Both the position numbers and the translations under genes were made by a program. A model generated the notes under the pieces. The model searched no databases and had not been told where the DNA came from. It saw only the letters and a list, made by a program, of their open reading frames with translations. DNA of 8,508 bases from Akkermansiaceae bacterium (GTDB lineage: Bacteria; Verrucomicrobiota; Verrucomicrobiia; Verrucomicrobiales; Akkermansiaceae): the NCBI GenBank assembly GCA_020627645.1, contig JAHDGN010000123.1, forward strand, positions 1 through 8,508. Direction: 5' to 3'. This document shows, piece after piece, positions 1-5,259 of this stretch (the first letter of the stretch is position 1; each line of letters starts with the position of its first letter).

Positions 1-86
1 TCATTGTCACGAGAGACCAGTTCTCGATTCAGTGTGATACGGTGGATCGCATGGGTGCTCAGGCTGGTGAATGAAGCGGACGGCCT

Positions 87-602
87 CTATTGGATTTCGT
101 TAATTTTGACCAGAACGTCTCGGGCCTGGTTCTTTGGATTGACGGAGCGTTGATGGTGAACGAGGCGGCCGTTGCGGAAGATGAAAGTCTCTCTACGAGG
201 TTTGTTGTTGGGCCGAACGACCCGAAAATTGTCGCAGATTGCTCCGGTTGTGTCGCAGAGAAGGGGAAAAGGGATTTGGAATTTGTCGGTGAAAGCTCGT
301 TGTTCGGCGATGGTGTCCATGGAGATGCCAACGACCGAAATATGATTTTCAGTTAGTGTCGCGAATGCAGACCGCAGCGACTTGACTTGCTTAATTCATC
401 CAGGAGTGTCGGCCTTTGGATAAAAGAAGGCGACTGCCCAGGGGCCGGAGGTGGCAGATTTGATGTTTGTTATTTGGCCATACTGATCTGGGGCCGAGAT
501 CGAGGCTGGGCGCCATCCAGTTGTTTGGGGATCAACATCGTTGTAGGTGGTACAGGCTGAGCCAACGAAAAGTAGGCAGAGTCCAGCGATGACAGCTTTC
601 AC
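87..602 (-). CDS. Selenocysteine-containing peroxiredoxin (Bcp/PrxQ type), probable lipoprotein
   Basis: The gene encodes 171 residues read through an in-frame UGA (codon 69, at 396-398). The pieces on either side are in the same frame and together make one thioredoxin-fold peroxiredoxin, an enzyme family that reduces H2O2 and organic hydroperoxides. Visible features: a signal sequence (1-16) with a possible lipobox ending at Cys17; the active-site motif PxxxTxxC at 62-69 (P62, T66, U69) with Sec in place of the peroxidatic Cys; the VVGIS segment at 90-94; and Arg137 before TF at 139-140, matching the conserved active-site Arg. The usual Bcp resolving Cys at +5 is absent (Lys74); Cys116 and Cys123 are candidates. 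The start is GTG, because the upstream frame is closed by the esterase stop codon and has no ATG; no Shine-Dalgarno is seen. The gene ends in TAG. It lies 36 bp after the esterase gene. The alternative is a Cys-to-stop pseudogene, but intact sequence on both sides and the SECIS-like hairpin argue against it. Confidence 0.85.
351..387 (-). promoter_or_regulatory. Bacterial SECIS-like stem-loop
   Basis: The message just 3' of the UGA can fold as follows. A 5-bp stem GUCGC/GCGAC (377-381 with 358-362) carries a 3-nt bulge on its 3' side. Above it is a 3-bp stem UGC/GCA closing the loop GGUCU (369-373). A weak outer AGU/ACU helix (385-387 with 351-353) may extend it. The loop begins 22 nt after the UGA. 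The segment CUGCGGUCUGCA closely resembles the apex of the E. coli fdhF SECIS, which SelB binds through GGU in the loop. Bacterial SECIS elements sit inside the coding region immediately after the UGA, as here. The fold was done by eye, with no energy calculation. Confidence 0.8.
396..398 (-). other. In-frame UGA, proposed selenocysteine codon
   Basis: The plus strand reads tca, giving UGA in the message. It follows codons for K-A-D-T-P-G and precedes I-K-Q-V-K, with no shift in frame. In Bcp-type peroxiredoxins this slot of the TPGC motif holds the peroxidatic cysteine, the usual position of Sec/Cys exchange in selenoproteins. The complete genes whose stops can be read in this window end in TAA or TAG, never TGA. 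Confidence 0.83.
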
Positions 603-624
603 GGCGAAAAATTGGCGAAAAATT
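603..624 (-). repeat. Perfect 11-bp tandem repeat before the peroxiredoxin start
   Basis: Two adjacent exact copies of GGCGAAAAATT (plus-strand reading, 603-613 and 614-624) fill most of the 36-bp gap between the esterase stop and the peroxiredoxin GTG. On the message this is a U-rich leader directly against the start codon, with no Shine-Dalgarno. It may be a chance slippage duplication or a translation-initiation or regulatory element; no known operator is recognised. Confidence 0.6.
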
Positions 625-638
625 TTAATCAGGGCAAT

Positions 639-1766
639 TTATTCTGCCTGTGATTTTACGTATTCTTGATCTTCTGGGTGAAGGAAGGTGAGTTTGAAGG
701 TGATGGTGCGTCCACCGATTTTGCTCACGGTGACTTTTTGGGTTTCGCCATTGAATTTGACGAAACGAGCTTTGAAGGATTTGGTTCCGTCGACATTTCG
801 AAACAGGCGGGCTTCAAATCGTTTTGGACCTTTGGCCTTTGGTTTGCTGGCACCGAGGAGTTTTTGCATGGCGAGGCCCATGGCTTCCCCGACGAGGTAG
901 TAGGTCTCGGCGTTGCTGTTCCAGTGGTATCCTTGTTTGGATGGGGATTGGTCAACGGGGCGGAAGAATTCTCCTGTTTCGACGCAGGTGGCGGTTTTGG
1001 AGAAGGCTTTGGCGGCGTTTGCTTGGGCTTCGCGAATGAGAAAGCGCCGGCCGCTTTTTTCGACTGATCCTCCGAAGCCACTGTCTGCGATGACAAAGGG
1101 GAGATTTGGTGAATCAAAGTGGGTGCGAATGTCCTTGATGAAGTTCTTCATGTTTTCCTCATATTGTTGGGTCATTCCCATATCGCACCCATCGTTCCAT
1201 CCTTGGTGCCAGCCAAAGCCGCAAATTTCGTAGTTCTTACCGAGGCCGGGGAATTCTTTGTTCAGATTTTCTAGGGTGCTTTTGACGTGATCGAGCATTT
1301 GCTTGTAGTAAGGGCCGACTTCGCCTCCTGAAGAAGGGGGGCGAAAATCGACTGCCAGGCTTTTGCCGCCCCAGGCGGTTTTGATGAGAAGGACGGGGTC
1401 GTCAAAGCTGTTGCCGATGACTTGGCCGAATCCGAGTTCGGGTCCAATCATTCCTGGGTTGGCTCCGAATCCTGGTTTGAGTTTGCCTTTACTGGAGTGT
1501 CGGGAGCTAAGGTAGGAAATGTGGACGTCTTTTCGTTCGATCCAGTTGCCGCTTTTGTCCTTCAGGGACTTAAATTTTTCGTTGTTTTCTGCGAGGTGTG
1601 AGAGGGATCCTTTCCCTTCATTGTGGTTGGGGTTTGCTTCGATTTTTCCGTGGCCTTGCATGTTGGATTGACCAGCGAGGATGAAGACTTTGACGGTCTT
1701 GGCGAAGGAGGGAGTGAGAAGTGACAGAAAAATGCAAAATGTGGCAAAGGGATGACGGATTTTCAT
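639..1766 (-). CDS. Secreted SGNH/SASA carbohydrate esterase with C-terminal SHD1-like domain
   Basis: This 375-residue protein of the sialate O-acetylesterase (SASA)/CE6-like SGNH hydrolase group probably removes acetyl esters from glycans outside the cytoplasm. A signal peptide (about 1-22, likely cut after SFA) precedes the nucleophile motif GQSNM at 32-36 (Ser34). Further family blocks are GPELGFG (109-115), IKTAWGGKSL (128-137) and WHQGWND (186-192). His281 in GYHWN is the likely catalytic His. Residues about 315-372, after a Lys/Pro linker, look like an SHD1-like domain: FEARLFRNVDG, then alternating beta-type strands, then a HPEDQEYV ending. Such C-terminal additions are common in Planctomycetota and Verrucomicrobiota secreted enzymes. 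The true substrate is unknown. The ATG is preceded by an AT-rich leader without a Shine-Dalgarno. The peroxiredoxin follows 36 bp downstream, suggesting co-transcription. Confidence 0.85.
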   Translation of the reverse strand: MKIRHPFATFCIFLSLLTPSFAKTVKVFILAGQSNMQGHGKIEANPNHNEGKGSLSHLAENNEKFKSLKDKSGNWIERKDVHISYLSSRHSSKGKLKPGFGANPGMIGPELGFGQVIGNSFDDPVLLIKTAWGGKSLAVDFRPPSSGGEVGPYYKQMLDHVKSTLENLNKEFPGLGKNYEICGFGWHQGWNDGCDMGMTQQYEENMKNFIKDIRTHFDSPNLPFVIADSGFGGSVEKSGRRFLIREAQANAAKAFSKTATCVETGEFFRPVDQSPSKQGYHWNSNAETYYLVGEAMGLAMQKLLGASKPKAKGPKRFEARLFRNVDGTKSFKARFVKFNGETQKVTVSKIGGRTITFKLTFLHPEDQEYVKSQAE

Positions 1767-1775
1767 AGTTTGGTT

Positions 1776-1803
1776 CTTATAATTAAAATTTTTTAAAATT
1801 GAA
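1776..1803 (-). promoter_or_regulatory. Possible sigma70-type promoter for the esterase gene
   Basis: On the minus strand TTCAAT (1798-1803) and TATAAG (1776-1781) are 16 bp apart in a very AT-rich stretch, just upstream of the ATG at 1764-1766. A start site about 7 nt past the -10 would give a leader of only a few bases, consistent with the lack of a Shine-Dalgarno. The match is moderate, and AT-rich DNA produces such boxes by chance. Confidence 0.3.
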
Positions 1804-1868
1804 GCAATAGATTCAGTGCGGGTTTTCTGTGATCAATTTTAGTTTGAGATTCTGAGGGTTCTGTTGAT

Positions 1869-2768
1869 TTATTCGGGATAGACGGGGATGATTTTTCCTT
1901 GTTGGCGAAGGTTTAGGAGTTGGTGGAGGGTTTGGTCTTTATGTTGATCGGCCCATTGCCGGGCGGTTTCTAGGTCGCCTTGGATGAGGCCAGCCCGGAT
2001 GCCCGTTAGAAGGGCTTGTTTGATTTGGGATTCGGAGTCGGGAAGGTTGAAGGTGAGGCGGGTGATGAGGGGGAGGTGATTGCGGGAGGCGTGTTCGCCT
2101 AGGGGGATGAAATTTTTGATGTATGCATTCTTTTTTGTGCTGATGATGTTTGCCGATTTGAAATGAGTTTCTCTAATGGGTTTTTGAATTTGTTGGTTAA
2201 AAAAAGCGACATGGGTCATTAGGGCTTCAAACATGTTCTTAGGATCACGGTTAGCCCATGTTGAGTAGAGGCCGACCGGGGTGAAAAAGGGATTCATTTC
2301 GATGGGCTGCTGATTGTCTAGGAGGTGATTGATTTTGGCTTCTTGAAGGAGAAAGAAGTGGGGATAGGGAACAGGGGTTCCGGTCAGTTCTGGAAAGGTA
2401 TGGTAAAGAGAACGGTCAAGGGGGGCGGGTGGGGTGTGCCACGCTTTTTGAACGATTTGAGGAATTTTTTCTGAATGCTGGGAGAGGAGTTGGATGAAGT
2501 TTTGGATTTGTTCGCTGGAGGGGTTTCCCAGCAGAAGTGATCGTGTCGAGATCGGCGATGAAGGAGTTCCTGAAATTGGAGGGTTGGAGATGTTTTGATG
2601 ATTGGTTCGATTTTTGACGAAACGTTGGGTGGGGTGGTGGGATTTTGAAATTTGATTTTGGGGGAGTATTTCTTGGCGATCGATTTTGGTTCCGAGGTTG
2701 TAGCCGATGGTCAGGGTGACGCCCCAGGTGAGGGTTATCGCAATGGTTTTGGCCGTTTTGAGGAGCAT
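1869..2768 (-). CDS. Membrane-anchored protein of unknown function (299 aa)
   Basis: I do not recognise a named family. The protein starts with a short basic N-terminus and one hydrophobic segment (about 6-24), then a Gln/Asn/Ser/Pro/His-rich linker (about 32-75), so the rest is probably exported and anchored by an uncleaved signal. The remainder looks mostly helical, with STWANRDPKNMFEAL (169-182) and ARQWADQHKD (269-278) resembling the W-A-x-x-D-P type helical segments found in many Verrucomicrobiota proteins. It starts 11 bp after the stop of the similarly built 345-aa gene, so the two probably form a translationally close pair. The ATG fits the hydrophobic segment; no Shine-Dalgarno is visible. 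Strand composition is the same C/A-rich type as ppk, so it appears native. Confidence 0.72.
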   Translation of the reverse strand: MLLKTAKTIAITLTWGVTLTIGYNLGTKIDRQEILPQNQISKSHHPTQRFVKNRTNHQNISNPPISGTPSSPISTRSLLLGNPSSEQIQNFIQLLSQHSEKIPQIVQKAWHTPPAPLDRSLYHTFPELTGTPVPYPHFFLLQEAKINHLLDNQQPIEMNPFFTPVGLYSTWANRDPKNMFEALMTHVAFFNQQIQKPIRETHFKSANIISTKKNAYIKNFIPLGEHASRNHLPLITRLTFNLPDSESQIKQALLTGIRAGLIQGDLETARQWADQHKDQTLHQLLNLRQQGKIIPVYPE

Positions 2769-2779
2769 TTTGGCTTGGG

Positions 2780-3817
2780 TTATTTGTCGTCGTCAAAGGG
2801 GTCTCGAGAGAATTCATGAGAACCTACGAGGTCTTCGGGATTGATGAGAATTTGTTTTTCGATTTTCGCTGCACTAACTGGGTTGCTTTCCTTGATGTGT
2901 TGGGCGAGGTGGTAGAGGAGTTGGTCTTTCAGGACGGGGTTTTGAAGTTGATTTGCAGTCTGGAGGGTGTGCTCTGTTCCTTTGGCGAGGATGAAGTCTT
3001 TGATCGTAGTGAGGGTATACATGGAGGCTTGGAGTGGGGGATTGAGGATTGGTTTGCTTGGAAGTTTCTGGGGAGTGTATGGATTGAAAGGGTCACCTGA
3101 TGAGAGATTGTCTAGAAGCGAGATGGCTTTGGATGGGGCACTTTGGAAGGTTCCTTGGATGATAGAGGAGGCGACGAGGCGTTTGAAATTTGGTGAGTTT
3201 TTTGTGCCGATCCGGTCGAGTCCGCTGGTGTAGTTGTCATCTAACGGTGGAGGTTTGAGGTCGATTGCGAGTTGAATGGCCATTTGGTGATTTTGGGAGG
3301 CGAGGCCACGAAGGGCGGCAAGTTGAGCATGGATTTTTGGGTTTTGATTTCGGAGTTGGTCGAGTTGATTGAGGTGTTGGAAGGCAGAGTGAATGTCGGT
3401 TTTCCCCCAGGCTTCGAAAAAGGGGAGGAGCTCGATGAGGGGTTCGTAGCGGGGAGAGTTGGTGTTGGTGCGGTTGAGGTGGTTTTGTTTTTTGATTAGG
3501 GCGTTGAGGGTTTCGGGGAATTGATCGGGCTGGATGTGATTGAGAAGGTTGAAGAGGATGTTGAGTCGTTGGGAGGGAGAGTGGATGTTGATGGTATTGA
3601 GGATAGTCTGGGCGGGGGTGTGCTTCGGGTTCGGGTGGTGGGAGTCTGATGAGGTTGAGGACGGGGAGATCGAGGAAGGCTGGCGGTAGGTGATGGTTGG
3701 TGGATTTTTTGTGGCTGTGGGAGTGGTCGTTGTGATTCCGATAAGGATGGCGGCGATGAAGGTGAGAATCCAGGCAGCTCCAATGAGGAACGAGTTTGTC
3801 TTTTTTAGTGGTGACAC
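2780..3817 (-). CDS. Membrane-anchored helical protein of unknown function (345 aa)
   Basis: No named family is recognised. The N-terminus has a basic start (LKK), one strong hydrophobic segment (about 9-29) and a Thr/Ser/Pro-rich linker (about 30-68), followed by a predicted helical region with a FFEAWGKTDIHSAF segment (133-146) and repeated A/L-rich helices to the end (DPFDDDK). The layout suggests a single-pass inner-membrane protein with a periplasmic helical-repeat domain, perhaps a scaffold. The start is GTG: an in-frame TAA lies immediately upstream, so no earlier start is possible, and a later start would remove the membrane segment. It is the first gene of a pair with the 299-aa gene 11 bp downstream. 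The 85-bp repeat and IS remnant lie upstream, 88 bp before its start. Confidence 0.72.
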   Translation of the reverse strand: MSPLKKTNSFLIGAAWILTFIAAILIGITTTTPTATKNPPTITYRQPSSISPSSTSSDSHHPNPKHTPAQTILNTINIHSPSQRLNILFNLLNHIQPDQFPETLNALIKKQNHLNRTNTNSPRYEPLIELLPFFEAWGKTDIHSAFQHLNQLDQLRNQNPKIHAQLAALRGLASQNHQMAIQLAIDLKPPPLDDNYTSGLDRIGTKNSPNFKRLVASSIIQGTFQSAPSKAISLLDNLSSGDPFNPYTPQKLPSKPILNPPLQASMYTLTTIKDFILAKGTEHTLQTANQLQNPVLKDQLLYHLAQHIKESNPVSAAKIEKQILINPEDLVGSHEFSRDPFDDDK

Positions 3818-3905
3818 TTAGGGGAAGGTTAGGATGGGTGGTGAGTTTGTGCAAGGGAGGTTGTGGTTTCTGTATGGGTCCTGAGTTTTGTGGATGAGGT
3901 TTTTG

Positions 3906-3990
3906 TTTTTTAGCACAGATTTGAATGGATTGATTCGGATTTTGGGCGATTAGGGGGAAGAGGGGCTTGGGTTTTGGAGGGGGTGATGGG
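3906..3990 (+). repeat. 85-bp direct repeat, copy 1 (with G-quadruplex motif)
   Basis: It matches 5167-5251 at 83 of 85 positions (differences at 3911 and 3984), in the same orientation with an offset of 1261 bp. Its right edge abuts an IS4-type transposase remnant that begins at 3991. The 3' half carries G-runs at 3953-3957, 3962-3965, 3969-3971, 3979-3983 and 3988-3991 with loops of 3 to 7 nt, a canonical G-quadruplex pattern on the plus strand. Confidence 0.93.
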
Positions 3991-4300
3991 GTATTGAGCA
4001 ATTCTTTCGCCATCTCAAAAAGTGTGGGTTTGATATGGAGGTCACCCACATGACTGAAGCTACCAAGCTTGAAAAACTCTTCGCAATTGTGACCATCGCA
4101 TTTTTGCTGAGCTACACGTGGGTTGCCAACTGTGCAAAACAGAAAAAGAGACAGCAGCCACGAAATGAAAAAGCACCTTCCGACTGAGACTTGAAAACAT
4201 CCTGCGATTGCTGAGCAACGCCCATCTCAAAGAGAAAGAGCGACGGGACTTCATCGACCGGCTCATGCAGCCCTTTTATGGCTCAGTTTTTGTCGTGTAG
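3991..4300 (+). pseudogene. Decayed IS4-type transposase C-terminal fragment
   Basis: From 3993 the plus strand reads IEQFFRHLKKCGF, then MEVTHMTEATKLEKLFAIVT and AFLLSYTW. This matches the conserved C-terminal region of DDE transposases of the IS4 group: the I-E-x-x-F-x-x-L-K-x-x-G-F block containing the catalytic Glu, then the T-H-M-T segment and the hydrophobic helix. The first frame stops at TGA 4185-4187. The continuation (RLRLENILRLLSNAH and onward, ending at TAG 4298-4300) is in another frame, with a KKH piece in the third, so at least two frameshifts have occurred. The N-terminal part with the first Asp residues is missing and is replaced exactly at the boundary by repeat copy 1. It cannot encode an active transposase. 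No terminal inverted repeats were found. Confidence 0.8.
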
Positions 4301-4467
4301 TTTGATGACATCTACATCTGAAAATACGAATCATTTCATTGTCAAATCTGATCGGGTTTGTTGGACTCACTACACTAGGAATTTTCTCATTCATCTCTGA
4401 AGGACTACACCATAGCTTCGAAAAGGTATTAATTGGCCTTCAAGAAGACTTACAAAATAGACGAGAA

Positions 4468-4980
4468 ATGAAAAAAACAATTTTAGTGCTCAGCATCTTG
4501 AGTCTTTCAAGAATGCAGGCTGAACCGGAAAACAAAAAGTTGAAGGAAGCTGAGCGAACAAAAGATTTGATTTCTGAACAGGCGTTTTTTCGTGAAGTTG
4601 ATTGGATATCGATAAAGTTGGACAATAAGTGGGCTAGTTCGGAACTCCGAATTAAGGGCTTTTTGTCGATCGAGGAAGAAGGAGGCGCCGTTACTTGCTA
4701 TTTGTATGAAACAAGAGAGTCGATGAGACTTAAGAGGAATTCATATCAAATCGAATTAGACTCAGAGGATATTCTCAACTTGGCCAAGAAAAATTTTGGA
4801 GATGGAAGCGGCAATTGGAAGGTCTTATGTGGCTTGTTTGTTCAGATAACCGGAAAGATGAAAAGGGTTGAGAGGGGGGACGAACCGAAACTGGGACTTG
4901 GTAAAATTGATGAAATCTCAGCTGTAGAAATTTTCAACAACGGCCATATGCTGATGGGCCTCTACAGAGAAAAATCATAG
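4468..4980 (+). CDS. Small secreted protein of unknown function (170 aa)
   Basis: I do not recognise the family. The ATG at 4468 is preferred because it opens a clear signal peptide (KK, then a hydrophobic run to about residue 14, likely cut after RMQA at 18). The frame is open back to a TTG at 4339, which would add 43 residues and bury the signal. The mature part is acidic/basic mixed: a charged helix (20-40), then a likely beta-rich domain (about 43-155) with KGFLSIEEEG (63-72), YLYETRESMR (78-87), QIELDSED (94-101) and WKVLCGLFVQITGK (117-130). That layout is reminiscent of small OB-fold-like secreted proteins, which is only a weak guess. It is the sole plus-strand gene, inside the repeat-bounded island, with AT-richer and less skewed composition than its neighbours, suggesting acquisition from elsewhere. 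It ends in TAG. Confidence 0.65.
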   Translation: MKKTILVLSILSLSRMQAEPENKKLKEAERTKDLISEQAFFREVDWISIKLDNKWASSELRIKGFLSIEEEGGAVTCYLYETRESMRLKRNSYQIELDSEDILNLAKKNFGDGSGNWKVLCGLFVQITGKMKRVERGDEPKLGLGKIDEISAVEIFNNGHMLMGLYREKS

Positions 4981-5022
4981 TTTACACCGAGAGTCTTGGT
5001 CGTGGGCGTGCAAGGTGTTCGG

Positions 5023-5057
5023 CGTTGGCTATTAGCGTTTAGCAAGTAGCTTTTAGG
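5023..5057. repeat. Degenerate heptamer tandem array
   Basis: Five successive 7-nt units read CGTTGGC, TATTAGC, GTTTAGC, AAGTAGC and TTTTAGG on the plus strand. The unit is roughly NNTTAGC: the T-A-G core recurs exactly every 7 nt in the last four units. It lies in the non-coding part of the island, between the small secreted gene and repeat copy 2. Confidence 0.6.
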
Positions 5058-5071
5058 GGAGCTGCCGCTCC
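5058..5071. other. Short GC-rich hairpin
   Basis: GGAGC, loop TGCC, GCTCC form a perfect 5-bp stem directly after the heptamer array. No T-run follows on either strand, so it is not an intrinsic terminator. It may be part of the same non-coding repeat unit. Confidence 0.4.
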
Positions 5072-5166
5072 AAGGGTGATTTGTCGTTTGAAGGAGGTTG
5101 AGAAATTGCAGAGCACTCAATGTCCGTCGAGTTGCGTTGCCATGATGAATTTGACAAACTGTTGGT

Positions 5167-5251
5167 TTTTTCAGCACAGATTTGAATGGATTGATTCGGA
5201 TTTTGGGCGATTAGGGGGAAGAGGGGCTTGGGTTTTGGAGGGGGCGATGGG
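5167..5251 (+). repeat. 85-bp direct repeat, copy 2 (with G-quadruplex motif)
   Basis: This is the partner of 3906-3990, differing at 5172 and 5245. It starts 8 bp beyond the ppk stop codon (on the ppk strand), so it forms the 3' flank of ppk. G-runs at 5214-5218, 5223-5226, 5230-5232, 5240-5244 and 5249-5251 keep the quadruplex pattern. On the ppk message the complement is C-rich, so any quadruplex would form in the DNA strand opposite the ppk coding strand, not in ppk RNA. Confidence 0.93.
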
Positions 5252-5259
5252 AATTGGTC

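Larger units (their letters stand above)
3906..5251. mobile_element. Direct-repeat-bounded island with IS remnant and cargo gene
   Basis: Two 85-bp direct repeats frame about 1.18 kb that differs from its surroundings. It holds a broken IS4-type transposase, a plus-strand gene among minus-strand genes, and no strong G/T strand bias. The sequence does not show whether it arose by insertion, recombination between dispersed repeats, or duplication. Target-site duplications this long are not typical of IS4 elements, so simple transposition is unlikely; recombination at a dispersed repeat is the better guess. Confidence 0.5.

Noticed and set aside
10..26. CGAGA/TCTCG inverted repeat downstream of the peroxiredoxin
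   Set aside because: The stem is only 5 bp and has no U-run, so it is not a credible terminator.
396..398. UGA as a simple nonsense mutation or a reassigned Trp/Gly codon
   Set aside because: The site aligns with the catalytic Cys, the downstream frame is intact for 102 codons, and a SECIS-like hairpin follows. Trp in ppk is encoded by TGG.
666..1233. Plus-strand frames opposite the esterase
   Set aside because: They are antisense shadows of conserved SASA motifs.
3237..4049. 270-codon minus-strand frame across the repeat and the 345-aa gene
   Set aside because: It runs out of frame over the 345-aa gene and through repeat and IS debris. It is Pro/His-rich low complexity.
4962..5177. 71-codon minus-strand frame between the secreted gene and repeat copy 2
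   Set aside because: It spans the heptamer array, the hairpin and the start of the repeat, and overlaps the end of the secreted gene. It is better explained as translated repeat DNA.
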